From an uncultured Prevotellaceae bacterium (GTDB lineage Bacteria > Bacteroidota > Bacteroidia > Bacteroidales > Bacteroidaceae): DNA of 64,000 bases. Both the position numbers and the translations under genes were made by a program. The stretch lies in contig CADADN010000009.1 in NCBI GenBank assembly GCA_902786665.1, positions 1 through 64,000 of the forward strand, given 5' to 3'. Of this stretch, positions 33,278 to 41,740 are shown piece after piece (positions within the stretch are counted from its first letter, which is position 1; every line of letters begins with the position of its first letter). The notes under the pieces are model-generated. The model did not search any database. It had not been told where the DNA came from and was given only the letters and a program-made list of their open reading frames with translations.

Positions 33278-34351
33278 ATGTCGTACAACAAGACGAAAGC
33301 AGACTATTCGCCATTCTCCACACGCACCAACAAGGTGTTGCTCATCTATACGGGGGGGACAATAGGCATGGGGCAGAATCCCGTGACAAAGGCATTGGAA
33401 CCACTCGATTTCAACCACTTGGTGGAGAACCTGCCGGAATTCCGATACATCAGTACCGGCATCGACACCTATCATTTCAACCCTCCTGTCGACTCCAGCG
33501 ACATGACGCCTCTGATGTGGGCGCAATTGGTGCACATCATCTATGACAACTACGAGCGTTACGACGGTTTTGTCATCCTCCATGGCACCGACACGATGGC
33601 ATATACCGCTTCTGCACTGTCGTTTATGTTGGAAAACCTCACCAAGCCAGTCATCCTCACTGGAAGCCAACTGCCCATAGGACAGTTGCGCACCGACGGG
33701 AAGGAGAACCTCCTCACGGCCATCGAACTCGCCTCTGACCACTTCGCCGACGGCAGGCCACGGGTGCCAGAGGTGTGTATCTATTTCGGAGGGAGGCTGC
33801 TAAGGGGGAACAGGTCCACCAAGCGGTCGGCGGATGGTTTCGACGCCTTCGCTTCCTTCAACCATCCCGTGCTATGTCACGCTGGAGTGAATTTCACCTA
33901 TGCCGAGCATCATATCTTCACACCTGACTTCCAACGGCCGGTGACTCCGCATTTCGATATGGACACCAACGTCGTCGTGCTCTCGCTGTTCCCCGGCATA
34001 AAGGAATGTTTCCTCCGCCATGTCTTCCAAGCCAGCGAGCTCCGTGCTGTCGTCATGCGGACTTTCGGCAGCGGGAACGCACCGCAGCAAGAGTGGCTGT
34101 TGAGACTCCTAAAGGAAGCAAGCAACCGAGGGGTTGTCATCGTCAATATCAGCCAGTGTGTCACGGGGTGTGTGGAAATGGACAGATACGACACCGGACT
34201 GCAACTCAAGGAGGCTGGCGTGGTCAGCGGCCACGACAGCACCGTGGAAAGCGCCGTCACCAAACTCATGCATTTGCAGGCACGCTATGAAGACCCGCAA
34301 CAGATACGCTACTATATGAGCCGCTCGCTGGCCGGAGAAATCACAGTGTAA
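33278..34351 (+). CDS. ansA: Type I (cytosolic) L-asparaginase
   Basis: 357 aa. It hydrolyses L-asparagine to aspartate and ammonia. YTGGTIGMGQ contains the nucleophile Thr28, and HGTDTMAYTASAL contains Thr104 and Asp105. No signal peptide is present, and length and motif forms match the cytosolic AnsA class rather than the periplasmic AnsB. The ATG at 33278 was chosen because a longer frame would contain the promoter. The last part keeps the VVIVNISQC allosteric-site-like segment. A 9-bp tandem array begins 14 bp after the stop codon. Confidence 0.93.
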   Translation: MSYNKTKADYSPFSTRTNKVLLIYTGGTIGMGQNPVTKALEPLDFNHLVENLPEFRYISTGIDTYHFNPPVDSSDMTPLMWAQLVHIIYDNYERYDGFVILHGTDTMAYTASALSFMLENLTKPVILTGSQLPIGQLRTDGKENLLTAIELASDHFADGRPRVPEVCIYFGGRLLRGNRSTKRSADGFDAFASFNHPVLCHAGVNFTYAEHHIFTPDFQRPVTPHFDMDTNVVVLSLFPGIKECFLRHVFQASELRAVVMRTFGSGNAPQQEWLLRLLKEASNRGVVIVNISQCVTGCVEMDRYDTGLQLKEAGVVSGHDSTVESAVTKLMHLQARYEDPQQIRYYMSRSLAGEITV

Positions 34352-34365
34352 GCATCAGAGCCTTC

Positions 34366-34440
34366 CGGCCATCCCGGTCATCCCGATCATTCCGACCACT
34401 CCGACCACTCCGATCACTCCGATCACTCCGATCACTCCGA
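34366..34440 (+). repeat. 9-bp tandem array (unit CGATCACTC), 8 copies
   Basis: Eight contiguous 9-bp units: CGGCCATCC, CGGTCATCC, CGATCATTC, CGACCACTC twice, CGATCACTC three times. The units become identical towards the 3' end. It lies between ansA and the rubrerythrin gene. Confidence 0.9.
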
Positions 34441-34477
34441 AAAAAACACCATACAATCATTAAAACCATCAACCATT

Positions 34478-35020
34478 ATGAAAGAATTGAAAGGAACAAA
34501 AACAGAGCGCAATTTGCAAGAGGCATTCGCAGGAGAAAGCCAGGCGCGCAACAAGTACACCTATTGGGCTTCCAAAGCCAAGAAAGACGGCTACCAGCAA
34601 ATAGCAGCCATTTTCGAGGAAACGGCCAACAATGAGAAGGAACACGCCAAAATGTGGTTCAAACTGCTTGAAGGCGGAGGGATAAAGAGTACGGTGGAGA
34701 ACCTCAAGGCCGCTGCCGATGGCGAGAATTTCGAGTGGACCGACATGTATGAGAGAATGGCAAAAGAGGCCGAGGAAGAAGGATTCCTTGACATCGCAGA
34801 AAAGTTCAGAGGTGTCGCTGCCATTGAGAAGCACCATGAGGAGCGTTATCGCAAACTGCTCCAGAACATCGAAGACAAGGTGGTCTTCTCCCGGGATGGC
34901 GACAGCATCTGGCAATGCAGGAACTGCGGACATATCGTCATAGGGAAGGAAGCTCCCGAGGTGTGCCCCGTCTGCGACCATCCGCAAAGCTTCTTTGAAC
35001 TGGCAGCCCAAAATTATTGA
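34478..35020 (+). CDS. rbr: Rubrerythrin
   Basis: 180 aa. The N-terminal ferritin-like diiron domain has ligands at Glu20, Glu53 and His56 ([12 protein letters not shown]) and in the second helix pair (EKHHEERY). The C-terminal rubredoxin domain has Cys147, 150, 163 and 166 (WQCRNCG, CPVCDHP). It reduces hydrogen peroxide in anaerobes, taking electrons through the rubredoxin centre; in the cytosol. It is preceded by the 9-bp array and has no obvious -7 box near its start. Confidence 0.95.
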   Translation: MKELKGTKTERNLQEAFAGESQARNKYTYWASKAKKDGYQQIAAIFEETANNEKEHAKMWFKLLEGGGIKSTVENLKAAADGENFEWTDMYERMAKEAEEEGFLDIAEKFRGVAAIEKHHEERYRKLLQNIEDKVVFSRDGDSIWQCRNCGHIVIGKEAPEVCPVCDHPQSFFELAAQNY

Positions 35021-35069
35021 CCAGCAAGTGAAGGCCGACGGTACTTGTCGACTGTCATACGGTACAACG

Positions 35070-35106
35070 GTGGGGGGAGTTGATACAGACTCCTCCCACT
35101 TGTTTG
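35070..35106 (+). terminator. Candidate terminator after rubrerythrin gene
   Basis: An 11-bp stem (GTGGGGGGAGT with ACTCCTCCCAC, one G-T pair), 8-nt loop, then TTGTTT. It lies 50 bp after the stop codon. Confidence 0.6.
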
Positions 35107-35164
35107 ATGATGCATATCAAGAAGAAGTATTTTGTTTGCTCAACATAATCTTTCACTAAAATAA

Positions 35165-35195
35165 TTTGTCAGTTCCAAAAAAAGCATTAATTTTG
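35165..35195 (+). promoter_or_regulatory. Promoter of the Wza-like gene
   Basis: TTTG (35165-35168), 19-bp spacer, TAATTTTG (35188-35195), 31 bp before the ATG. Full consensus match. Confidence 0.8.
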
Positions 35196-35226
35196 CACCA
35201 AATTTCAAATTCCTATTATCGACAAG

Positions 35227-36027
35227 ATGAAGAAAATTTTCATTCCCTTGGTAGCCATTTTGGCAATCATGTTCATGAATAGTTGCGAAACAAGTAAGCA
35301 AGTGCCTTATATGCAGAATATTGACAGCATCAGCCTTGCTGCATCGCAGTACCTTTTCGATGCAAGAATCAAACCGAAGGATATCTTGCACATCACCGTA
35401 CACACCACAGACCCTGCCGCAGCGGCTCCCTTCAACCTGACAGTGTCGAGAAGGTTGAGTGCCCAAGGTGACCTCTCCAGTGGTGGTGGTTCACTTCAAG
35501 GATACCTCGTCGAAAATGATGGCACCATCAATTTCCCCGTGGTAGGAAGGCTTTCTGTCGTCGGACTTACAAGAAAGGAATGCGAAACCTTGATTGAGGA
35601 GAAGTTGGCCCCGTATCTGGCAAAGTCGGAAAGGCCTGTGGTCACCGTCAACATGTCGAGTTTCAGGGTCACACTTATTGGTGATTTCAACAGCCCAAAG
35701 GTGGTGGCAGTGACGACAGAGAAGATGAGTCTTCTTGAAGCACTCGCTTCCGGTGGCGACCTCACACTTTATGGAAAGAGACAGAATGTGCTCCTCATCA
35801 GGGAGGATGCCACAGGAAAGAAGACTGTGCACCGCATCGACCTCACCGATGCCAATTTCATCAACTCACCTTATTATTATCTGCAACAGAACGACATCAT
35901 CTATGTGGAGCCTAACGCCACCAAGGCAAAGAACTCCGCTTTAGGACAGTCGGTTACCATATGGTTCTCGTTCATCAGCATAGCCACATCCGTGGCATCA
36001 CTGCTTGTGAACATCCTCAGGGACTAA
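35227..36027 (+). CDS. Polysaccharide export lipoprotein (Wza/BexD type)
   Basis: 266 aa. The lipobox is MFMNSC with Cys20. The polysaccharide-export domain (DARIKPKDILHITVHTTDP, DGTINFPVVGRLSVVGLTRK) is followed by a SLBB-like domain (VTLIGDFNSPKVV, LLEALASGGDL, IIYVEPN) and a C-terminal hydrophobic helix (about 243-262) that would form the outer-membrane alpha-barrel. It exports capsule or exopolysaccharide across the outer membrane. No tyrosine autokinase (wzc) or polymerase gene follows, so this is an isolated copy. A glycosyltransferase gene lies 2.3 kb downstream. Confidence 0.88.
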   Translation: MKKIFIPLVAILAIMFMNSCETSKQVPYMQNIDSISLAASQYLFDARIKPKDILHITVHTTDPAAAAPFNLTVSRRLSAQGDLSSGGGSLQGYLVENDGTINFPVVGRLSVVGLTRKECETLIEEKLAPYLAKSERPVVTVNMSSFRVTLIGDFNSPKVVAVTTEKMSLLEALASGGDLTLYGKRQNVLLIREDATGKKTVHRIDLTDANFINSPYYYLQQNDIIYVEPNATKAKNSALGQSVTIWFSFISIATSVASLLVNILRD

Positions 36028-36093
36028 GCACTTGCCGGGCGAACGGATGAAGATACCGAAAAGGTGGCTCATCTGTCATCAAGCAAGTTGAGC

Positions 36094-36162
36094 AAATGCC
36101 TTTTCAATGCTGTCTCCGCATCCGCCGATGGGAGAGTGAATAGCAGCCTTGAAAAGGCATTT
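36094..36162 (+). terminator. Long hairpin between wza-like and Sel1 genes
   Basis: A 14-bp perfect stem (AAATGCCTTTTCAA at 36094-36107 and its complement at 36149-36162) encloses an inner GCTG...CAGC stem. It is 67 bp after the wza-like stop codon and ends 69 bp before the Sel1 start. Only a weak T-run follows, so a leader structure is an alternative. Confidence 0.55.
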
Positions 36163-36230
36163 CGCCGTTTCTTATGATAACTAACGACCATCCCGTGCAA
36201 CGGGTTGTCTCCACCCAAAAACCACGAATA

Positions 36231-36998
36231 ATGAAAAGGATCCTTCTTCTCGCATGGATGACACTCCTCGTAGCTAATGCATTCGCACAAGTGACAGAGG
36301 GGGATGAAAAAGTCATGCAACGTTTCTCCATAGAGGATTCCATCAATTGGGGAAACATCACACAGCAACAAGTGGACCAGATTGCAGGCATGGCTGCCAA
36401 AGGACATTCCAACTCCCTGTATTATCTGGGCAGATGCTACTTCAATGGTTATGGTGTGAAAAAAGACAGGCTCAAGGCGGTGGAATGTTTCTCGCAGGCA
36501 GCAGAAAAAGACAACACCGAGGCTCTCTACTATCTTGGATTCTGCTACAAATACGGATACGGGGTGACCAAAAACGAGACCAAAGCCGAGCAATTCTTCG
36601 GCAGGTCGGTGAAATGGCTCAATGAGGAATTAGACAACAGGTCTTATGCACCTTACTACCTCGCCTTGTGCTACAACTACGGCTTCGGAGTGGACATGGA
36701 CCACGAAAAGAGTGTGGAACTCTATCATAAGGCTGCCATTATGGGCAACTCACAGGCTTTGGTCAGCCTTGCCGTAGAGTACCAGATGGGTAATAACAAT
36801 TTCAAGAAAGACCCGCAGAAGGCTGTAGAATATTTCCAAAAGGCTGCAGATTGGGGCAATCCACAAGCCCAACTCCATCTTGGATATTGCTATCTGGATG
36901 GTGAAGGGGTTGGAAAAGACACAGAAAAGGCTCGCGAATATTTCAGAATGGCTGCCGCCCAGGGGTTGCCTAAAGCAGAGGAGGCTCTTTCCAAATAG
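36231..36998 (+). CDS. Secreted Sel1-like repeat protein
   Basis: 255 aa from the ATG at 36231, which gives a signal peptide ending ANAFAQ (residue 19). About six Sel1-like repeats follow (NSLYYLGRCYFNGYGVKKDR, TEALYYLGFCYKYGYGV, PQAQLHLGYCYLDGEGV). A helical solenoid for protein-protein contact is expected; the partner is unknown. It ends 7 bp before mtaB and is probably cotranscribed with it. It is shorter than the Sel1 protein at 2333. Confidence 0.88.
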   Translation: MKRILLLAWMTLLVANAFAQVTEGDEKVMQRFSIEDSINWGNITQQQVDQIAGMAAKGHSNSLYYLGRCYFNGYGVKKDRLKAVECFSQAAEKDNTEALYYLGFCYKYGYGVTKNETKAEQFFGRSVKWLNEELDNRSYAPYYLALCYNYGFGVDMDHEKSVELYHKAAIMGNSQALVSLAVEYQMGNNNFKKDPQKAVEYFQKAADWGNPQAQLHLGYCYLDGEGVGKDTEKAREYFRMAAAQGLPKAEEALSK

Positions 36999-37005
36999 CA
37001 CCGAC

Positions 37006-38349
37006 ATGATCGACACATCCGTTTTCCAAGGTAAAAAGGCAGCCTATTTCACTTTGGGTTGCAAACTCAATTTCTCCGAAACGTCAACATTCGCAAGGAT
37101 GCTCCAGGAAATGGGAGTCGTCAACGTGGGAGAGGGTGAACGGGCTGACTTGTGCCTTATCAACACTTGTTCCGTCACCGATGTGGCCGATCATAAATGC
37201 CGGCAGGCCATCCATCGTCTTACGAGAAACCATCCTGGAGCTTTTGTAGTGGTTACAGGATGCTATGCACAACTCTCACCTGAAAAGGTGGCGAAGATGG
37301 ATGGCGTGGACCTTGTGCTTGGTTCACAGGAGAAGGCACAACTCATCGCATTCCTTTCAGAAGCATGGATGGAAAAGAAGGATGGTGAAGCTCTCCACAG
37401 GTACCATACCGTGAAAACAAAGGACATCAAAGCTTTCGCTCCCAGTTGTTCGAGAGGGAACCGCACCAGGTTCTTCCTCAAGGTGCAAGACGGATGCGAC
37501 TATTTCTGCACTTATTGCACCATCCCCCATGCCAGGGGATTCAGCCGCAGTGCAAGGATTGAAACGTTGGTGGAACAGGCAAGGAAGGCTGCCGAAGAAG
37601 GAGGAAAGGAAATCGTCATCACCGGGGTCAACATTGGAGATTTCGGAAAAAACACGGGCGAACACTTCATCGACCTCGTCAAGGCGCTCGACCAAGTGGA
37701 GGGTATCGACAGATACAGAATCAGCAGCCTCGAACCCGACCTCCTCTCCGACGAACTCATCGAGTGGTGTGCGCAAAGCAGGGCCTTCATGCCTCATTTC
37801 CACATACCACTGCAAAGCGGAGCCGACGAGGTGCTGCGCATCATGCACCGCAGGTATGACACAGCGCTCTTTGCCCGGAAGGTGGAACGCATCAAGGCCT
37901 GCATGCCCGACGCTTTCATCGGAGTGGATGTCATCGTGGGAATGAGGGGAGAGACACAGGAGCATTTCATGCAAACCTGCCATTTTCTCGAAACACTCGA
38001 CATCTCACAACTGCATGTGTTCCCCTATTCCGAAAGACCGGGGACGGCAGCTCTTCGCATTCCACTCGTGGTCCCTGAGGCGGAGAAAAAGCAAAGAGCT
38101 GCCAGACTCCTCGAACTCTCAGAAAGGAAGACGCACCAGTTCTATATGAAACACATGGGCCAACAGGCTGAGGTGCTCTTCGAAAAGGCGCAAAGGGGAA
38201 GGGCCATGCATGGTTTCACCAAGAATTACATACGGGTGGAACTGCCGCCTGATACGGCTGACCCGGCACTCGACAATCATATCGTAGGCGTCACGCTCGG
38301 AGCTTTCAATCATGATAAAACGGCGCTGATGGGGCGCTTCAACACCTGA
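37006..38349 (+). CDS. mtaB: tRNA (N6-L-threonylcarbamoyladenosine37-C2) methylthiotransferase
   Basis: 447 aa. It adds a methylthio group to t6A37 of tRNAs. The N-terminal UPF0004 domain has Cys19, Cys55 (INTCSVTDVADHK) and Cys86, the first iron-sulphur cluster. The radical-SAM domain has Cys164, 168 and 171 (GCDYFCTYCTIP). A TRAM-like C-terminus follows (about 385-447). The LGCKLN form of the first motif and the size favour MtaB over MiaB or RimO. The start at 37006 avoids overlap with the Sel1 gene. The glycosyltransferase gene begins 4 bp later. Confidence 0.92.
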   Translation: MIDTSVFQGKKAAYFTLGCKLNFSETSTFARMLQEMGVVNVGEGERADLCLINTCSVTDVADHKCRQAIHRLTRNHPGAFVVVTGCYAQLSPEKVAKMDGVDLVLGSQEKAQLIAFLSEAWMEKKDGEALHRYHTVKTKDIKAFAPSCSRGNRTRFFLKVQDGCDYFCTYCTIPHARGFSRSARIETLVEQARKAAEEGGKEIVITGVNIGDFGKNTGEHFIDLVKALDQVEGIDRYRISSLEPDLLSDELIEWCAQSRAFMPHFHIPLQSGADEVLRIMHRRYDTALFARKVERIKACMPDAFIGVDVIVGMRGETQEHFMQTCHFLETLDISQLHVFPYSERPGTAALRIPLVVPEAEKKQRAARLLELSERKTHQFYMKHMGQQAEVLFEKAQRGRAMHGFTKNYIRVELPPDTADPALDNHIVGVTLGAFNHDKTALMGRFNT

Positions 38350-38353
38350 TGCC

Positions 38354-39388
38354 ATGGACAAGGTAGCCATCGTCATACTCAACTGGAATGGCAGGAAGAT
38401 GCTGGAGCAGTATCTGCCGTCGGTGTTGGAGCACTCAAGCAACGAGGCTGTCACGTATGTGGCGGACAATGCTTCCACCGACGATTCCATGGCATACCTT
38501 GAGAGGAACCATCCTGATGTCAGGGTGCTGCCACTCGACAGAAACTGGGGATTTGCAGAAGGATACAACAAGGCCCTGAAACAAGTGGAGGCGGAATATT
38601 TCGTTCTGCTCAATTCCGACATCGAGGTGACACCTCATTGGCTCACGCCCATGGTGGATTTCATGGACAAACATCCCGACGTGGCAGCGTGCCAACCCAA
38701 ACTGTTGTCGATGAACAACAGGGGAGAGTTTGAATACGCAGGGGCGGCAGGGGGATTCATCGACCGCCTCGGATATCCTTTTTGTCGTGGAAGGGTCTTC
38801 GACACAGTGGAAAAGGACAACGGGCAATATGATGAACCCATGCAAGTGATGTGGGCCACAGGAGCTTGCCTTGTCATCAGGGCCAATGACTACTTCCAGG
38901 CGGGAGGGCTTGATGCGAGCTTCTTCGCACACAATGAGGAAATAGACCTCTGTTGGAGACTCAACATCATGGGGAAGAAAGTCTTTTGCTTGCCAGAAAG
39001 CCGTGTTTATCACCTGGGGGGAGGAACGCTGCCTAAAGGAAACCCCCGAAAGACGTTCCTAAACTTCAGGAACAACCTGACGATGCTTTACAAGAACCTG
39101 CCGGAAAAGGACCTGCATCGTGTCATGAGATGGCGTCGCTTCCTTGACTATCTTGCAGCCTTTGAGACACTTGTCGTCAACGGCAACTGGGCTGACTGCA
39201 AAGCCATTTTCCAAGCCAGGAAAGCTTTCCGAAAATGGAAACCTATGTTCAAGGAAGAGCGTGAACGCATACAAGCCTATAGGGAGAATGGCACTTCTTT
39301 CTCAACGGTGGAGCGCATGCCCTACGCCATCGTATGGCAGTATCATTTCAAAAGAAGAAGGACGTTCGAACAGCTACAACATATATAA
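38354..39388 (+). CDS. Family 2 glycosyltransferase
   Basis: 344 aa. The GT-A fold starts at VAIVILNWNGRKMLEQYLPS. DNASTDDS and LLNSDIEVTP form the nucleotide-sugar and metal sites, and FFAHNEEIDLCWRLNIMGKK the acceptor part, as in rhamnosyltransferase-like enzymes. A basic/aromatic C-terminus follows without membrane segments. It likely transfers a sugar to lipid or polysaccharide at the inner membrane; the donor is unknown. It follows mtaB by 4 bp. The last 12 codons are duplicated just downstream. Confidence 0.88.
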   Translation: MDKVAIVILNWNGRKMLEQYLPSVLEHSSNEAVTYVADNASTDDSMAYLERNHPDVRVLPLDRNWGFAEGYNKALKQVEAEYFVLLNSDIEVTPHWLTPMVDFMDKHPDVAACQPKLLSMNNRGEFEYAGAAGGFIDRLGYPFCRGRVFDTVEKDNGQYDEPMQVMWATGACLVIRANDYFQAGGLDASFFAHNEEIDLCWRLNIMGKKVFCLPESRVYHLGGGTLPKGNPRKTFLNFRNNLTMLYKNLPEKDLHRVMRWRRFLDYLAAFETLVVNGNWADCKAIFQARKAFRKWKPMFKEERERIQAYRENGTSFSTVERMPYAIVWQYHFKRRRTFEQLQHI

Positions 39389-39426
39389 AAAAGAAGAAGA
39401 ACGTTCAATCAGCTACAGCATAAATA
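39351..39426 (+). repeat. 38-bp duplication of the GT2 gene 3' end
   Basis: The segment 39351-39388, with the last codons and stop of the glycosyltransferase, is repeated with several changes at 39389-39426 (AAGAAGAAG, ACGTTC, CAGCTACA and ATAAA blocks recur). Confidence 0.75.
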
Positions 39427-39427
39427 A

Positions 39428-39455
39428 AAACCGCTTGACTAATGCCAAGCGGTTT
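39428..39455. terminator. Bidirectional terminator (GT2 / Ala-rich lipoprotein)
   Basis: A perfect 10-bp stem AAACCGCTTG with CAAGCGGTTT and loop ACTAATGC, with A and T runs on both sides. It lies between convergent genes. Confidence 0.85.
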
Positions 39456-39477
39456 ATTTCTTAAATGTCCGTAAGGA

Positions 39478-39780
39478 TTATTTCTGCCCAGCCTCGGGAG
39501 CAGCAGCTTTGTCAGCCTCGGGGGCGGCAGCAGCTTTGTCAGCCTCGGGAGCAGCAGCTTTGTCAGCCTCGGGAGCAGCAGCTTTGTCAGCCTCGGGGGC
39601 GGCAGCAGCTTTGTCAGCCTCGGGAGCTTCAGCCTTAGCAGTATCACCAGCTTCAGGAGCAGCAGCGGGATCAACTTGTTCAGTTTCAGGTGCTGCGGGG
39701 GCGTCAGCCTTCTTTTCTTCAGTACAAGCAGCAAAAGTCAGAGCTGCAGCGGCTACGAACATAAAAATAACTTTCTTCAT
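39478..39780 (-). CDS. Ala/Pro/Glu-rich repetitive lipoprotein
   Basis: 100 aa. The lipobox has Cys19 (LTFAAC). The mature part is a low-complexity chain with five tandem EADKAAAP or EADKAAAAP units (24 or 27 bp in the DNA, 39487-39640), preceded by looser AP/E repeats. No globular domain is visible. It may act as a flexible envelope spacer between outer membrane and peptidoglycan, but this is inference. The identical units make the gene prone to length change. It has its own promoter and a terminator on the 3' side. Confidence 0.8.
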   Translation of the reverse strand: MKKVIFMFVAAAALTFAACTEEKKADAPAAPETEQVDPAAAPEAGDTAKAEAPEADKAAAAPEADKAAAPEADKAAAPEADKAAAAPEADKAAAPEAGQK

Positions 39781-39828
39781 TTTCTTGCTTTTTTAAATCT
39801 GTAAAACATATAGTTTATTAAAACGTTG

Positions 39829-39858
39829 CAAAGGTAGCCATTTTTTTGCAATCACAAA
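39829..39858 (-). promoter_or_regulatory. Promoter of the Ala-rich lipoprotein gene
   Basis: On the minus strand, TTTG (39858-39855), 18-bp spacer, TACCTTTG (39836-39829), about 48 bp before the ATG. Confidence 0.7.
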
Positions 39859-39969
39859 TATTTTTTCAGGTTTTTTTTGCCTTGGTTTGTAACTTTTTTG
39901 TAACTGATTGATTATTAATGATTTATTATTTGTTAAATTGTATTAAAATATTGGGGCGTTTATGGTGAA

Positions 39970-40012
39970 CTAGGATTTTCTAGTTTTCCTAGTTTTCCTA
40001 GTATTCCTAGTA
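39970..40012 (-). repeat. CTAGGAAAA 9-bp tandem array after pafA
   Basis: On the minus strand four to five units: CTAGGAATA, CTAGGAAAA twice, CTAGAAAAT. It starts 24 bp after the TAG stop of pafA; an AAATAGAAAAGG stretch joins them. Confidence 0.8.
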
Positions 40013-40035
40013 GCCTTGGTGTTGCTTCTCCTTTT

Positions 40036-41529
40036 CTATTTCCATACTTCTTGGATGGCGTTGCCGATGCAGCAGTCGGGCATTTGGATGTGCAGCATGG
40101 CGCAGACGGTGGGTGCGATGTCGGTTATGAAGGTAGGCGTGCTGGTGCTGCCTTTCTTCACGTTCCACCCCATGAAGATGAGCGGGATGTGCGAGTCGTC
40201 GGGATTCCACGTGCCGTGGGAGGTGCCTTTGTAGGTGGGGCCGACGGTTCCGTGTATGTGACTGCCTTGCAAAATCACCACTATGTCTCCGCTGCGCATG
40301 CGGTTGTAGCCGTTGATGATGCGTTCGCGAAGGAACTGCGGCACTGAGGAGTTTTGTACGTCTTCATAATCCACGACGTAGGCGAATTGCGGGTCTTCAC
40401 GTAGTGTTTCCACTGCTTTCTTTTTCACTTGCGAGAAGTCAAGATGATGGGAGACGATGAACTCATGGTCGAGGTAGATGCGGCAATCCATCACATCCTT
40501 GACGTATTTGCCTTCCACGCCGAAACATTGGGCAAGGGTCTTGTTCACTTTCTCCTTCATGGGGGTAGACGAAAAACCGCCTCCAGGCAATTTGTGCTCG
40601 TTGAGGAAATTGCCGTTGTGCACGGCACCGTGGTCGGCGGTGAGGAAGAGGAGGTAGTTGCCGCTGCCGATTTCACGGTCGAGCACGCGAAGGAAATGGG
40701 CAAGGTCCTTGTCGAGTTGCATGTACACCTCGCGGTTTTCCTTGCCACGTGTGCTGTATGTATGGCCGATGGCATCTGTGGAGGAGATGCTCACTGCGAG
40801 CATGTCGGTCTCTTCATGCTTGCCCAGATGTTCGTTTTTCAACGCTTCCTCTGCCATCTTGAGGGTCATTGTCACGCCTTTGTTGGAGGTCTTGATGTCG
40901 AACCCCGACTCGGTGTGGTTGTTGCGGTTGAAATTCTCCACCCAGCGAGGGAGTTTGTCCATATAGTAGCTGCTGGTGATGAAATGTCCGGCTTTCGTGT
41001 CCCACCAATAAGCAGCATCAGCGGCATGGCCGGCCGGCAGGATGGCGGCACGGTCTTTCAAGGCAACGCCGATGACTTTCGACTTGAAATCAGTGGCCAG
41101 CTTCAGTTGGTCGCCTATCGTGTTGGCCAGAAGGTTGCGAGGTGAGCAGAGTCCGTCCCTGTTTTCCGGTGAACTGCCCACGGCGTATACCGTGGTGTCG
41201 GTGACACTGGTTACATTGCGGCCGTTGAGAAGGAAATTGTTTCCTGCTATGCCGGAGAATGCAGGCACCGAACCAGTGTATACGCACGAGTGGCCGATGG
41301 CAGTCACGGTGGGGACGTAGGGTATCATCGTATTCTCGCAACTGAAGCCTTCGTTCAACAGTCTTTTCAGTCCACCGGTGTCGAACTGGTCATAATAATA
41401 GTACAGATAGTCCCATCTCATTTGGTCCACAACGATGCCGACAATGAGGCGTGGACGATTGACTTCATTTCCACACCATGCAGCCATGCAGACAAGTGTG
41501 AGGAGGAGGGTTGTGATTGTTTTTTTCAT
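40036..41529 (-). CDS. pafA: Secreted alkaline phosphatase, PafA type
   Basis: 497 aa from the ATG at 41529; the signal peptide ends near AAWCG. The fold is alkaline-phosphatase/NPP-like. The nucleophile is Thr76 in PTVTAIGHS, paired with Asn97 (GIAGNN), and LKDRAAILPAGH supplies the Lys and Arg that typify the PafA class. Metal ligands include DQMRWD at the start, SSTDAIGHTY and TADHGA. PafA proteins are phosphate-insensitive periplasmic phosphomonoesterases of Bacteroidetes. It has its own promoter; a 9-bp CTAG array follows the gene. Confidence 0.85.
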   Translation of the reverse strand: MKKTITTLLLTLVCMAAWCGNEVNRPRLIVGIVVDQMRWDYLYYYYDQFDTGGLKRLLNEGFSCENTMIPYVPTVTAIGHSCVYTGSVPAFSGIAGNNFLLNGRNVTSVTDTTVYAVGSSPENRDGLCSPRNLLANTIGDQLKLATDFKSKVIGVALKDRAAILPAGHAADAAYWWDTKAGHFITSSYYMDKLPRWVENFNRNNHTESGFDIKTSNKGVTMTLKMAEEALKNEHLGKHEETDMLAVSISSTDAIGHTYSTRGKENREVYMQLDKDLAHFLRVLDREIGSGNYLLFLTADHGAVHNGNFLNEHKLPGGGFSSTPMKEKVNKTLAQCFGVEGKYVKDVMDCRIYLDHEFIVSHHLDFSQVKKKAVETLREDPQFAYVVDYEDVQNSSVPQFLRERIINGYNRMRSGDIVVILQGSHIHGTVGPTYKGTSHGTWNPDDSHIPLIFMGWNVKKGSTSTPTFITDIAPTVCAMLHIQMPDCCIGNAIQEVWK

Positions 41530-41551
41530 AATTGTAGTATGGATGTGGCTG

Positions 41552-41582
41552 CAAATATAGCTAAAGCCGAGTAAAAAGCAAA
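41552..41582 (-). promoter_or_regulatory. Promoter of pafA
   Basis: On the minus strand, TTTG (41582-41579), 19-bp spacer, TATATTTG (41559-41552), 22 bp before the ATG. Confidence 0.75.
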
Positions 41583-41703
41583 ACAAAACAAGAAGTTTTT
41601 GTGTTTTTCGAGGTGTTATCCATATTTGCAAAGCAAATAATGTTGTTTTGCAGTCAAAAATGGATAAAAATGGGGAAAAAAAGAAATTTTTCCTTGACTT
41701 TGT

Positions 41704-41734
41704 TTTGTCGTTCCACAAAAAAGTGTTATTTTTG
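41704..41734 (+). promoter_or_regulatory. Strong promoter with no ORF behind it
   Basis: TTTG (41704-41707), 19-bp spacer, TATTTTTG (41727-41734): a full match to the Bacteroidetes consensus on the plus strand. The stretch downstream has no convincing coding frame. Confidence 0.7.
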
Positions 41735-41740
41735 CGTCAA

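Noticed and set aside
35491-35832. Minus-strand frame opposite the Wza-like gene
   Set aside because: Antisense shadow of a gene with clear domains and a promoter.
39405-39734. 109-codon minus-strand frame (Leu/Pro-rich) overlapping the Ala-rich lipoprotein
   Set aside because: Frame-shifted reading of the tandem coding repeat; the other frame has a signal peptide and lipobox.
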